A DNA stretch of 64,000 nucleotides from Dehalococcoidales bacterium (lineage in GTDB: Bacteria > Chloroflexota > Dehalococcoidia > Dehalococcoidales > UBA3254): NCBI GenBank assembly GCA_016926695.1, contig JAFGOB010000184.1, positions 24,586 through 88,585 on the forward strand, read 5' to 3'. How positions within the stretch are numbered: the stretch's first letter is position 1; each line of letters opens with the position of its first letter. The notes under the pieces are model-generated. The model was not told where the DNA came from. It saw only the letters and a program-made list of their open reading frames with translations, and did no database searches. Below are positions 1 through 8,967 of the stretch, piece by piece. Position numbers and translations under genes: made by a program.

Positions 1-1520
1 CGGTTTCAGCCGCAGAATTTACTTTGAGCCTGTTAAGTGGCAGCGCAGACGTCAAGACAGGAGAATCATCAGATTGGGCCAGTGGTTCTGACGGGCAAAT
101 CCTTCATGCAGGCAGCAGGATAAGATCCTGCCCTGATTCATTTTGCGTGTTGACCTTTTTTAACGGAAGCATGATCAAACTTGAGCCGGAAGCGGAGGTA
201 CTGGTCAGCAAGTCCGAGTATGTTGACCGGCGTTCTTCCTTTATAGTACTGGAACAGGAATCAGGCAGTACCTGGAGCTATATCGCGCCGGAAGGGGAGG
301 ATAAACCGTATTTTGCTATCCGGACGGCATACGGTAATGCCATGGCCAGAGGTACAGCATTCAGTACGGTGATAGATGATTCAGGATATACCAGGTTTGC
401 TGTCATGGAAGGCGCCATCCAGGTAACAGAGGGAGACCGCGAAATAATGCTTGAAGCCGATATGCAAATCGAGGTTGGGGATACCGGGATGCTATCCTCT
501 CCGCTTCCGATACCTCAAACCGGTGATGAACTGGTCTTTTCAACCGGCCTGACGGGTATCGGCTCAGTACGAGATCCCAGTGGGGCCAGCACAGGTATGT
601 TTCCATACGGGTTAACCTTCAACCAGATAACGAACTCAAAGTCCCTTGTATCCTCCGATAAACAGCAAATATTAGTTGAGGGACCCGCTCCGGGAGAATA
701 TTTGTTGACTGTCAGGGGAGTATCAGGGGAAGGCATACCGGTCAATATCCAGGTCAGGCATGACGGTCTGACAGTCTATCAGTTTGAAGAGACCCTTGAG
801 GTCCCCTCCGGAGACGGCTGGATAATACACTTCAAGCTCGATGCAGAAAATCAATCCAGCTTTAAAGGCAACATCCTGTCCATCATGCCGCTGACCGGTG
901 AGGACCCGGAAAACGTAGTGGCTCCTGCCCTGGCTATTGAAAGAGCGGTACCGGTTTATGAGATCACCAGCCCGGAAGACTCGCCGGATATTGAGACCAG
1001 CCCTGTAGTAATCCCGGAAGATGCAATTCCGGGCCAACCTTCTCCGTCATTAACACCCGCCGCTGAAAATAAAAATGAAGACAACAACGGCAATAGCGAA
1101 AAACAGGCTGTCCTCACTCCCATAACAACTCCTGACATTACCCCGCTTGCCACTCCTGCGGCTATAACAACCACACCGATACCGTCACCAGTGTCAAATC
1201 AGGGAGATGCCGCAGTCACACCCCGGAAAAACGTCCAGCAGGTACCCGCTGAGACCACAACCGGGGAACACGGGAAAGAAAGCGGTAATGAGGCTGTGGA
1301 CAGTCATGATACTCCGGAATCCCAACCGGAGAAGACACGGGCTGTTGAGCCGGCAAAAAATACCCCGGTAATCCCTGATAAAACAAAGGCTGAAGAATCC
1401 GAAACAGCCGACACTCCGAAACCCGGACAGGCAAAAGCTCCGCCTGAGGAAAATAATCCGCGTGAAACAACCGAAACAACCAGGCCCGGGCCGACAAAAA
1501 CTGATGTCCCCGTACCATAG
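1..1520 (+). CDS. FecR-domain secreted protein with long Pro/Thr/Glu-rich tail (5' partial)
   Basis: The reading frame is open to the left edge (upstream codons read VSAAEFT), so the true start and probably a signal peptide lie outside the window; the TTG at 24 is only the first in-window start-like codon. Counting from there, residues 1-150 look like a FecR domain: the pattern LLSGSADVK, a glycine-rich loop, then LTFFNGSMIKLEPE matches the family's 'dGS.i.l' core, followed by RGTAFS and VMEGAIQV strands. Residues about 190-300 form a second beta-rich segment. Residues 305-498 are low complexity, rich in P, T, E and K, as in a wall or surface spacer. FecR domains outside iron-dicitrate signalling are common in surface proteins; no sigma factor or TonB partner is visible. 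Function unknown. Confidence 0.75.
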   Translation, partial: VSAAEFTLSLLSGSADVKTGESSDWASGSDGQILHAGSRIRSCPDSFCVLTFFNGSMIKLEPEAEVLVSKSEYVDRRSSFIVLEQESGSTWSYIAPEGEDKPYFAIRTAYGNAMARGTAFSTVIDDSGYTRFAVMEGAIQVTEGDREIMLEADMQIEVGDTGMLSSPLPIPQTGDELVFSTGLTGIGSVRDPSGASTGMFPYGLTFNQITNSKSLVSSDKQQILVEGPAPGEYLLTVRGVSGEGIPVNIQVRHDGLTVYQFEETLEVPSGDGWIIHFKLDAENQSSFKGNILSIMPLTGEDPENVVAPALAIERAVPVYEITSPEDSPDIETSPVVIPEDAIPGQPSPSLTPAAENKNEDNNGNSEKQAVLTPITTPDITPLATPAAITTTPIPSPVSNQGDAAVTPRKNVQQVPAETTTGEHGKESGNEAVDSHDTPESQPEKTRAVEPAKNTPVIPDKTKAEESETADTPKPGQAKAPPEENNPRETTETTRPGPTKTDVPVP

Positions 1521-1850
1521 CAGAACGTGAAAAAGTATGTGCTGCGTTGGAGACTGCTGAAAAAGCACCATATCCAGTCCACTCTGAGGAGGGCTTAGCC
1601 CGACGTGAGAGTCTCTTTAATCTGAGATCGGGATTTTTCTCTTTTGAACCAGTCATGACCTGTAAACCGAATTTGTTCAGGTAAAAGTAAACAGAGGGAA
1701 GCAATTTCAAGTCAATACAATATACTGTGATGCCCAGAGCCAGCGTACTGATCACTATTTTCAAGACTTTCATTAAACCCACACTCCCCTGAATTCCTAT
1801 CGTCCTTTTCCAGCTTACAGCAGAGACGGAATTCAGGGGAGTGAATGGAG
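1521..1850. other. Intergenic region between convergent genes, with a long inverted repeat
   Basis: This 330-bp gap separates the FecR gene (plus) from the SDR gene (minus). Its only clear structure is the inverted repeat at 1783-1842. A minus-strand frame beginning at 1773 starts MKVLKIVISTLALG, which resembles a membrane segment, but the frame runs on into the FecR gene with no family resemblance, so I do not call a gene. Confidence 0.5.
1783..1842. terminator. 15-bp perfect inverted repeat, possible bidirectional terminator
   Basis: Arms 1783-1797 (ACTCCCCTGAATTCC) and 1828-1842 (GGAATTCAGGGGAGT) are exact reverse complements around a 30-nt loop. It lies 9 bp past the stop of the minus-strand SDR gene and between convergent genes, which suits a terminator. 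The loop is long and neither side has a strong T run, so a decayed mobile-element end is also possible. Confidence 0.45.
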
Positions 1851-2843
1851 TCACCCTTTCTCAACTATGTTACGATATCCTTCCAGCAGCACACCGGGCA
1901 TCTGCTTCATCAATTCCTCAACTGTCCACCAGCCGTCCGCTTTATCAATGGTCCGGATAATTTCCGGTTCTGAATATAGTCCGATATTGCCTCCTCTGAT
2001 ATGGAAAACCGAGCCTGTAACGGAAGATGCGGCATCAGAGGCCAGATAGACTATCAGTGGGTTAATGGACTCAGGTTCCGGGAAACTCATAAAACGGTCG
2101 GCTGCCGCTGTGGGAAGAGGAGTAGACTCACCGGTCCCCGCCTTTTCTCTTAGCAGGGCTACCACCTCGAAACCTGCACGGGTCATAGCATAAGGTGAAT
2201 AGGCATTACAGGTAATACCGTACTGGAAAAGCTCCTTGGCCACCCCGCGGGTGAGACCCACCACCCCGGCGTTGGCCGCACTGTAGTTGCAGTGATTGAC
2301 CATACCCAAGAAGGCCAGTGCGGAGGTGTTGATAATCCGGCCCCATTTCTGCTTCATCATGTAAGGGGTCGCGTGGCGTATAGTATTGAAATAACTCTTG
2401 GGTTTGCTCAGGGTAACGTGGTCCCAGGTCTCCTCACTCATTTCCCATACCGGGCTGAACTGGAAAGAACCTGCCACATTCACCAGGATATCTATCTTCC
2501 CAAAGGCCTTGATAGCGGTCTGTATCAGCTCGCCGGCCACTTTAAAATCAGAGACATCGCCGAAAAAAGGAACGGCTTCGCCGCCATTCGCGGAGATCTC
2601 GCGAGCGGTGGTCTCGGCATCACCTACGGCATGGGCGGCCTGCTGTTTAAGAAACTCTTTCTGCTCAGGGCTGTATTTCTCTACCTCCGTCTCATTCAAA
2701 ATGGCAAAACCGGTAGAACCCGGACGGCGGTTATTGGTAACCAGTTTAGCGCCCTCTTTTGCCAGACCGACGGCGATAGCCCTGCCTATTCCCTGCCCGG
2801 ACCCGGTCACCACAGCCACTTTGCCTTCCAGTACATTTCCCAT
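1851..2843 (-). CDS. SDR-family oxidoreductase with YxxxN in place of YxxxK
   Basis: A classical short-chain dehydrogenase fold of 330 residues. The nucleotide-binding TGSGQGIG is at 13-20, NVAG at 122-125, and the catalytic Ser is about 174. The active-site tyrosine is Tyr187 in NYSAANAG, but the lysine expected four residues later is Asn191 (codon AAC). That lysine normally lowers the Tyr pKa and binds the nicotinamide ribose. An insertion of about 40 residues after beta-2 (FAILNETEVEKYSPEQ) makes the protein longer than the usual 250 residues. I start at 2843 because AAAAAGGAG lies 8-9 nt upstream; an upstream extension to 2909 has no ribosome site. Substrate unknown; reduced or altered activity is possible. 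Confidence 0.85.
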   Translation of the reverse strand: MGNVLEGKVAVVTGSGQGIGRAIAVGLAKEGAKLVTNNRRPGSTGFAILNETEVEKYSPEQKEFLKQQAAHAVGDAETTAREISANGGEAVPFFGDVSDFKVAGELIQTAIKAFGKIDILVNVAGSFQFSPVWEMSEETWDHVTLSKPKSYFNTIRHATPYMMKQKWGRIINTSALAFLGMVNHCNYSAANAGVVGLTRGVAKELFQYGITCNAYSPYAMTRAGFEVVALLREKAGTGESTPLPTAAADRFMSFPEPESINPLIVYLASDAASSVTGSVFHIRGGNIGLYSEPEIIRTIDKADGWWTVEELMKQMPGVLLEGYRNIVEKG

Positions 2844-2895
2844 GGTATTTCTCCTTTTTGATTTATGTAAATTACTCTCGTTCAGAATAGCGAGC

Positions 2896-2975
2896 GTAGT
2901 GCCAGTCAATCAAGTATACAGGGTTCAACGCGCTTGCAGCTTCAAGCTACTGTAATATTGTTTATGAGGCACCAC
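2896..2975 (+). repeat. 80-bp terminal-inverted-repeat element, copy A
   Basis: Begins GTAGTGCCAGTCAA and ends TTATGAGGCACCAC, so the ends are imperfect inverted repeats (GTAGTGCC against GGCACCAC). The centre holds GTTCAACGCGCTT and AGCTTCAAGCT, then CTACTGTAA. Copies B (17459-17538) and C (19437-19516, opposite orientation) have exactly the same length and align throughout. It sits just upstream of the SDR gene, between it and the next minus-strand gene. It is a small non-coding repeat of MITE or REP type. Confidence 0.8.
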
Positions 2976-3070
2976 ACCAAGCACAAGATGAAAAAGCGGA
3001 CGGGTAGGCAGGTAAAACGATGCCTGCCCTTTATTTCTTCACTGCCTGAAGTCCTCCGCAATGCACGGCT

Positions 3071-3817
3071 TTAAAGGCTTAGTGCTTCCTTCTCTTCCGC
3101 AGACAGGCCGGCTATGAATGCTTTGTATTTGGCTTCTCCCTTTGGAGTAACCGTGGCCTTGTCGTCTTTCACTTCCAGGTGGCCTACCAGCTCCAGCTCT
3201 TCAACCAGCATTCGCACCATGATAGGGCTGAGAGAAGGATAAATCTCTTCAATCTCTTTACGGGTAAACAGATTCAGGATATCATCCACGGGAATACCCG
3301 GCCGGCCTGAAACCCGGGCCAGGATCACCATCATGCGGCGGAAATAGGTCACGCAATCGCCATCATCGGCTATATCAAAGGCCTCCAGCTTGAATGTGGC
3401 CGCAGTCCTTAGATCGCCGCACTGCATGAAAATGCCCTTGCTGACGGTCCTTTCGGAATGCGGGGGCCAGAGAAATGAATTGGCAGGTCTCAAGTGGGCC
3501 ATGTGATATTGAGGTTCCACTATGGTCTTCAACACGGGCCTGAAACCGATTCCGTCATATTTTGTATAGGCGGGATCATACTCACTGACCGGGGCATACC
3601 AGAAGGGAAGATAATACCCGGATTCGACATAGCGGGGACCGGCTTTGTATAGCCCGTCCACCTTCTGAGCAAGCTGGGTTAGTAAAGCCGGGCAGATCCT
3701 GCCCTTGTATTCGGCCCCCGTCCAGATTATTTCGTCACCCACATGGTAGTTGAAATGGCAGGGATATTTCTTGGTATCCCCCTGGAAACCAATCATAGTC
3801 GCCTTTACTTTAAACAT
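3071..3817 (-). CDS. TIGR04076-like protein with C-terminal winged-helix-like region
   Basis: 248 residues. The N-terminal half (VKATMIGFQGD, then YHVGDEIIWTG and ICPALLTQL) resembles the TIGR04076 family, whose members are small cysteine-containing proteins of unknown role. The conserved 'CP.H..GDEF' pattern is only partly kept (PCHFNYHVGDE). Residues about 165-240 (PVDDILNLFTRKEIEEI, then MVRMLVEELELVGHLEVKDD) look like a winged helix used for protein or DNA contact. The start has a good AAAGGAG 8 nt upstream. It is single-gene, on the same strand as the SDR downstream. Family assignment is moderate and no function can be given. Confidence 0.6.
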   Translation of the reverse strand: MFKVKATMIGFQGDTKKYPCHFNYHVGDEIIWTGAEYKGRICPALLTQLAQKVDGLYKAGPRYVESGYYLPFWYAPVSEYDPAYTKYDGIGFRPVLKTIVEPQYHMAHLRPANSFLWPPHSERTVSKGIFMQCGDLRTAATFKLEAFDIADDGDCVTYFRRMMVILARVSGRPGIPVDDILNLFTRKEIEEIYPSLSPIMVRMLVEELELVGHLEVKDDKATVTPKGEAKYKAFIAGLSAEEKEALSL

Positions 3818-4114
3818 CAGCCTCTCCTTTACTTTTTTTCTGTAAAGCCAGGGCAGCCTCCTGACTGCTCCGGTAAATTTAGAATCAAAGTCCGGGCGTC
3901 AGGGAACAGACCCGGATTCCACTGAAAAGATAAACCATTGAAGTCCTGCGATAATCCGGATACAACTGCCTATCAGTCAAACAGCATCAGACTATCGCAT
4001 CGGTTGTTGCACAGCATTGATTGTAACACAAAACAATGATGAATTGAAAACTTGTGTCACTGGCACATTAAATACCGATGATCAGTACCCCGTCCGCTTA
4101 AAGGCAGGCAGGGA

Positions 4115-4876
4115 TCAATCCACCCGGCCTTTCCGGACAAAAAAATGGAACAGCCTGCGCCGGTTGCGGAACAGCCTGCGGTACAGTGGTGAAGTCGGGC
4201 GGTTCAAAGCGAGGTGACGTATACGTTCCTGCGCCTGCTGTTGCAGCGGTGGGCCATGCCCGAAACAGCAGGTCTCATATTCCAGGGAAGACAGCCGGAC
4301 CAGTGATTGCTCAGCCAGCAGCCTGTCACTTTTCATAGGCAAAGGTCTGCTGAGGCGGTCGCGGTTGTTAATGATAGCGTCTCCTACAAAGAGAATACGC
4401 TGCTTCTCCAGCAGCAGGCTCATACTCCCGGGAGTATGTCCGGGAGTATGCACGATCCGCAGTCCGCCTGAAACCGGCAGCACATCCCCATCCTTCACCG
4501 TTTTATTAATGCAGCCCGGATGGTATATTTTTAAACATGAAAGGGCCTTGAGTAAAACCCCACCCCCCGGCGAGGAATCATAAAGGTTGTATTCTCCGTC
4601 AACGGCAGGCCGGACTTCATCATGGTGCGCCATCCCCAAAGCTCCAGTCCGCGCCTGTAATTCCGTCAGACTGCCTGCATGATCTATATGGCCGTGAGTA
4701 AGAATAATACAACTCAAATCCAGGGGATTTCGACCCACGCTGCGTATGAAACGTAAAATATCGCCGGCATTGCCGGGCAGACCGGTATCGATAAGAATCA
4801 GGCTCTCATCCGCCAGCAGGTAGACATTACAGCCTTTCACACTTTCAATCAGGTAAATACCGCAGGCTATTTCCAT
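4115..4876 (-). CDS. Metallo-beta-lactamase-fold hydrolase
   Basis: About 253 residues from the chosen ATG (MEIACGIYLIE). The zinc-ligand motif HGHIDHAG is clear, followed by the third-His motif HTPGHTPGS, FVGDAI carrying the bridging Asp, and the last His in CFGHGPP. This is the glyoxalase II-like branch that hydrolyses thioesters, lactones or phosphoesters; substrate not predictable. A longer frame reaches a TTG at 4948, adding 24 residues, but that extension (LNGKALILLPDRK) has no ribosome site. Neither start has a strong Shine-Dalgarno sequence, so the N-terminus is uncertain. The C-terminal 30 residues are Arg-rich. About 360 bp upstream of it carry no recognisable gene. Confidence 0.85.
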   Translation of the reverse strand: MEIACGIYLIESVKGCNVYLLADESLILIDTGLPGNAGDILRFIRSVGRNPLDLSCIILTHGHIDHAGSLTELQARTGALGMAHHDEVRPAVDGEYNLYDSSPGGGVLLKALSCLKIYHPGCINKTVKDGDVLPVSGGLRIVHTPGHTPGSMSLLLEKQRILFVGDAIINNRDRLSRPLPMKSDRLLAEQSLVRLSSLEYETCCFGHGPPLQQQAQERIRHLALNRPTSPLYRRLFRNRRRLFHFFVRKGRVD

Positions 4877-5239
4877 ATCTTTACAAGCAGCTTTTCCACA
4901 GGGGTATTTCCTGTCAGGGAGAAGGATTAAAGCCTTTCCGTTCAACAACAGGCATAGTAGTTATTTTCGCACTAACGGGGAGGAAATGTACAGCCGTAAG
5001 GGCGCTAAAGTGGACGTTTCGTACCCTGGTCCGGGGAAGCATCTGCAAAAATACCGGTTTCCCCGGACCAGGGCCATTACCAGAGTAATCAGGCAATTGC
5101 TTAAGGCGAGCCGGGTAAATTGCCACATATTTTTATCAACTCCTGTTCATGTTAAGAATACCCGGAGATATCCGGGATTGCTCCTGAAAATCATGTTTAT
5201 GAATAATAGAGCAGACCGGTGTGGTTGATAATTTCGTTT

Positions 5240-5428
5240 TCAGGTTGACGCAGCATCATTCAGTCCGAACCATTTTTTACTCTTATTTTTTATGGACGGC
5301 AAATCCTTGTAATAGCCACACTGCCAGCAACACTGGTACCAGCCATATACATCGAAATCCAGGTATATGCTGTTCTGTCCGCATTTGGGACATCTTTTTG
5401 ATGAAAGCATGTTTTCTGATTTCTTCAC
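5240..5428 (-). CDS. Small zinc-ribbon protein
   Basis: 62 residues with two CxxC knuckles, KRCPKCGQN near residue 12 and CCWQCGYY near 33, spaced as in a treble-clef zinc ribbon. The start is GTG at 5428, decided by AGGGGGTG about 5 nt upstream. Such stand-alone ribbons often act as small nucleic-acid- or protein-binding accessory factors. It is isolated, with about 250 bp free on each side. The cysteine spacing plus the ribosome site make it a real gene; function unknown. Confidence 0.6.
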   Translation of the reverse strand: MKKSENMLSSKRCPKCGQNSIYLDFDVYGWYQCCWQCGYYKDLPSIKNKSKKWFGLNDAAST

Positions 5429-5684
5429 GCTACACCCCCTGATAAAAACTGATCATAGCTTAAGCTTAACAAACAGAAGGTAAAGAGAAAGTAAACCCGT
5501 GCCAGATTTCGGATTTTTATTCTTTAACTTCACAGGGCAGCCCTGCGCTGCCTGCTTTGATTAGAGATGGCAAACCCACGATTTGAAATATGTGCCACAT
5601 TCAGCGCGTTGGAGAGAGGAAAGTGGAGATGTGTAAGAATTTTTACGACCAGGTATCGGTTATTTCCCTGTACTGTCAGGAAAC

Positions 5685-6818
5685 TTAAAGCGGAAGTGAG
5701 ACTTTGAAGGTGCTGCCCTGTCCTGGGGTGGACTCAGCGGTGACTTCGCCGCCGTGTTCCAGCACTATCTTCCTGACGATGGATAGTCCCAGACCGCTGC
5801 CGCCCCGCTCTCGCGAGCGGGACTTGTCCACCCGGTAAAAACGATCGAAGACCTTCGGCAGATCATTGCCGTCAATGCCGATGCCCGTGTCGGCCACTTC
5901 GATAATAAGCCTGTTCTCCGTGCTGTAGGCCATGACAGTGACCAGACCGCCGGAGCGGTTATACTTTATAGCATTATTGACCAGGTTAAAAAAGGCCCTC
6001 TTGAGGCTGGAAGCATCGCCCTTTACCGTTAAACTTTCCTCCGGGACAAGCCATTTCAGGCTGACGTTGCAGGCTGAGGCTTCAGCAGCAGACTCATTGA
6101 CCACTTCGAATATCAGAGAGGGTATATCCACCCGGGACCATTTCGAACAGGATACGGCGTCCTCCGAAAGAAGCTGAAGGCTGTTGCTGATATTATTCAT
6201 GCGTTCCAGGCTGAGCTTGAGGATGCCCATCAGCTTCTGGTAGTCCGCTATGGTAGCTTTTTCATTCATCTCCAGTACCTCGATGTTGGTGATAGCGGTG
6301 GCAATAGGAGTCCGCAGTTCGTGAGAGGCATCCTGGATAAACTGTTTCTGGGATTCGACAGCCGTTTCCAGCCGTGAAAGCATATCATCGAAGGTATCAG
6401 CCAGCCTTTTTACCTCATCGTTGGGACCGGAATAGTTCAGTCTTTCCCTGAGATTGGAGTAGGAAATCCGGCTGGCCAGCAGCGAGACCCTGTCCACCGG
6501 CTTGAGCATAAACCTGGATAAAAAGTAACCCCCTACAGCTCCAATAAAAATAATAACAATCACTCCTATCTCGGAGAAAAGCCGGTAATTATCGACCACG
6601 CGGGAAAGCTCCAGCCGGTGGGCATCCGTCCAGGCCCTCATCTCGGCGACACTCTGCGGACTGGTCGGAGGCAACTCCGTTCTAAACCGCCAGACAGCGA
6701 TATTGATGCCTCCTACCAGTACCATCATCAGGAAGATCAGAAATAGCGTGTTGAAAACCGTTAGACGGAAACGGATGGTCCTGCAGAATACGGGGGTTTT
6801 TATACGTTTAGGCGCCAA
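5685..6818 (-). CDS. Membrane sensor histidine kinase (OmpR-system partner)
   Basis: 377 residues. Transmembrane helix 1 spans about 20-43, a short external loop follows (about 44-80), and helix 2 spans about 82-103. A HAMP linker (about 104-155), HisKA dimerisation domain with His166 in DASHELRTP, and HATPase_c domain with the N box (NNAIKYN), DTGIGI and GSGLGLSIV complete a canonical kinase. The small sensor loop suggests an envelope or intramembrane stimulus. The TTG start overlaps the regulator's stop by 11 nt (shared ATTGGCGCCTAA), so the two are translationally coupled. All catalytic motifs look intact. Confidence 0.93.
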   Translation of the reverse strand: MAPKRIKTPVFCRTIRFRLTVFNTLFLIFLMMVLVGGINIAVWRFRTELPPTSPQSVAEMRAWTDAHRLELSRVVDNYRLFSEIGVIVIIFIGAVGGYFLSRFMLKPVDRVSLLASRISYSNLRERLNYSGPNDEVKRLADTFDDMLSRLETAVESQKQFIQDASHELRTPIATAITNIEVLEMNEKATIADYQKLMGILKLSLERMNNISNSLQLLSEDAVSCSKWSRVDIPSLIFEVVNESAAEASACNVSLKWLVPEESLTVKGDASSLKRAFFNLVNNAIKYNRSGGLVTVMAYSTENRLIIEVADTGIGIDGNDLPKVFDRFYRVDKSRSRERGGSGLGLSIVRKIVLEHGGEVTAESTPGQGSTFKVSLPL

Positions 6819-7476
6819 TAATATACCCCTTGCCTTTAACGGTGCGAATCATGTCTTCTTTGCCTAACGGCTTCAGCTTTTTACGCAGGTTATTTATGTG
6901 TACTTTTATGGTCTGCGTAAACAGATTGGCCTCATCATTCCAGACATGCTCAAGCAACTGCTCCTGGCTCACCACGCAGCCGGCATTTTTTACCAGGTAT
7001 TCCAGTAAAGCAAATTCCTTGGAAGTCAAGAAGAGCTTGTGGTCTCCGAGATAGGCACTGAGGGAATTAGGATCCAGCACCAGATCCTCAAACCTGAGAA
7101 TCATCCGGCGGACCTCTCCTTTACGGCGTAATACGGCGCGTACCCTCGCTAAAAGCTCCGGGAAATGAAAAGGCTTGACCATGTAGTCATCCGCCCCAAG
7201 GTCAAGGCCCAACACCCGGGACTCTGTACTGACCCTGGCTGTCAGTATCAAGACCCCTATGGCCGAGTCCACACTTCTGACCCGCTTGCAAATTTCCAGC
7301 CCGTCATAGCCGGGCAGATTAAGGTCAAGAATAATCAGATCATAGCTGTTAACCTCGATAAGATCCACGGCTTTGTTACCGTCATAAGCCACATCAACAG
7401 AATAAGCCTGCCGGATCAAACCGCCGGCAATGGCATCGGCCAGGTCTTTTTCATCCTCGACGACCAGTATTTTCAT
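6808..7476 (-). CDS. OmpR/PhoB-family response regulator
   Basis: 222 residues. The receiver domain has the acidic pair near 7-8 (VVEDE), phosphoacceptor Asp51 (IILDLNLPG), Thr79 and Lys101 (MVKPF). The C-terminal winged helix (about 128-220) has the trans-reg-C signature: LTSKEFALLEYLV, then VHINNLRKKL and VKGKGY. It is first in a two-gene operon with the overlapping kinase. The start lies about 145 bp from the divergent enolase-superfamily gene, which could be a target, but no operator is evident. All phosphotransfer residues are intact, in contrast to the LuxR-type regulator at 34142. Confidence 0.95.
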   Translation of the reverse strand: MKILVVEDEKDLADAIAGGLIRQAYSVDVAYDGNKAVDLIEVNSYDLIILDLNLPGYDGLEICKRVRSVDSAIGVLILTARVSTESRVLGLDLGADDYMVKPFHFPELLARVRAVLRRKGEVRRMILRFEDLVLDPNSLSAYLGDHKLFLTSKEFALLEYLVKNAGCVVSQEQLLEHVWNDEANLFTQTIKVHINNLRKKLKPLGKEDMIRTVKGKGYIIGA

Positions 7477-7627
7477 AACTCAATTATAGAATATTCAGGT
7501 AAAGATATGGTAAAGAAATAGAGCATCTGGGTAAATAGATGCGGGGAAGGGACTTGCGGTAATATGGTAAAATGAATTCTGACTGTCGTTCAAGACAGCC
7601 GCTGAAAGAAAAAATAAGGAGATGAAG

Positions 7628-8809
7628 TTGAAGATCACCAAGATAGAGTGCATTCCCATTAGCCTGCCCCGTCCCGCGCCCAGCAAGCGCGGCAGTGATG
7701 TGGTACTGATTAAGCTGCATACCGACGAAGGTATAACCGGTGTTGCTGACGGCGGTGAACATTTAAAGGCTTTCGGTGATCAGTCCATAGTAATGGGCCT
7801 GGTAAAATCCTGGGAACCTGTCCTTATCGGGGCCGATCCTTTTGAGAGAGACATTGTCCTCTCCAGACTCAGTCATTTTATATACAACAATACCGGCTGT
7901 TCCTACCCAAATGCAGTGGCGCTGGTCGACTTTGCCCTTTGGGACCTGATGGGAAAAGCCCTGAACAAGCCCATTTACGCGCTTCTCGGGGGCAAGGCCT
8001 GCGAAAAACTGGAAGTCGACTATATCGTTTCCGATATCGTGGCGCTTTCACCGGATGAAATAGCCAGGAAAATATCGAAAGCCCTGGAAAACGGCATCCG
8101 TACATTATGCCTGAAGGTAGGAGGACTGTGGGGAGGTAACTTCGATCGCGATATTATCAATGTCAAGACGGTCAGGAAAGCGATTGGAGACCGGGATGAC
8201 GTTCATCTTTGTATTGACGCCAACGGGGCCATGGACTATACCAAATCGCTGGAGCTGGCCCGCAGGCTGGAGGACTGCAACCTGTACAAGTTTGAACAGC
8301 CCACACCCTGGTGGGATGTGGACGGCCTGGCGCGCCTGCGCAAGAATATAAAGGTACAGATCTGCGCCCATGAGTCCAGCACCAAGATTCCTGGTCTGAT
8401 GGAGGTTATCAAAAAGGATGCCGCCGATATTGTGGGTACCAAGGTTGTTTGGACGGGCGGTATTTCGGAAGCCGTGAGATGGGGAGCAATCGCCAAGGCA
8501 GCCGATCTGGCGGTATATTGCGGTTCTATGAACGGACCGTTCGAGGCTGCGGCCCAGGCCCAGTGGCTGTGTTCCGACGCCTGGTACGGGAAAATGGCCC
8601 ACGCCAACTTCTTCCCTATGTCCTATCATGAAACCTTTGATACAACCGGCTCATTGACCAGGGAAGATATTGTCGTCAGACCGATGGCCTATAAGAACGG
8701 TTATTTTTATCCGCCTGACGGACCGGGGATAGGTCTTGAACTCAATGAAAAGGCTATTCCCAGGTTCATTACGCCGGGAATGAGTCCTATCACAATCGGT
8801 GGAAAATAG
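7628..8809 (+). CDS. Mandelate racemase/muconate lactonizing enzyme superfamily protein
   Basis: About 393 residues. The capping domain includes HTDEGITGVAD; the barrel carries metal ligands Asp199 (CIDANGAM), Glu225 (FEQP) and Glu251 (AHES), numbered from an ATG at 7622. The second lysine of the usual KxK catalytic pair is present (Lys165, LCLKVGG), but the first position is Cys163. A later GTKVVWTGG fits the barrel-end catalytic lysine of the MLE subgroup. These enzymes abstract an alpha proton next to a carboxylate. The ribosome site AAGGAG abuts the ATG at 7622 directly, so I prefer the TTG at 7628, which has proper spacing; the difference is two residues. Substrate unknown, probably a sugar acid or lactone. 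Confidence 0.88.
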   Translation: MKITKIECIPISLPRPAPSKRGSDVVLIKLHTDEGITGVADGGEHLKAFGDQSIVMGLVKSWEPVLIGADPFERDIVLSRLSHFIYNNTGCSYPNAVALVDFALWDLMGKALNKPIYALLGGKACEKLEVDYIVSDIVALSPDEIARKISKALENGIRTLCLKVGGLWGGNFDRDIINVKTVRKAIGDRDDVHLCIDANGAMDYTKSLELARRLEDCNLYKFEQPTPWWDVDGLARLRKNIKVQICAHESSTKIPGLMEVIKKDAADIVGTKVVWTGGISEAVRWGAIAKAADLAVYCGSMNGPFEAAAQAQWLCSDAWYGKMAHANFFPMSYHETFDTTGSLTREDIVVRPMAYKNGYFYPPDGPGIGLELNEKAIPRFITPGMSPITIGGK

Positions 8810-8883
8810 AAAAACACGTGCGATAGTACACACAATGTTTACCGGTCAAGGCCCCTTTTCGTTTTAAGCGTTTAGCAGTGCAG

Positions 8884-8923
8884 GGTCCTTTCCGTATATA
8901 CACAGGAAGACGCGGAAAGGACC
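8884..8923. terminator. Bidirectional terminator hairpin
   Basis: Arms 8884-8894 (GGTCCTTTCCG) and 8913-8923 (CGGAAAGGACC) are perfectly complementary over 11 bp with an 18-nt loop. The hairpin lies between the convergent 3' ends of the enolase-superfamily gene and the UroD-like gene. It lacks a long T tract. Confidence 0.6.
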
Positions 8924-8967
8924 TTAATGCATTCGATATCGCTGTTGACCTCAGTCAACAAACGGGT

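Noticed and set aside
1216..1854. Minus-strand open frame of 212 codons over the FecR 3' end
   Set aside because: Two-thirds of it lies opposite the low-complexity tail of the FecR gene and it resembles no family; the stretch around 1630-1773 could be a remnant only.
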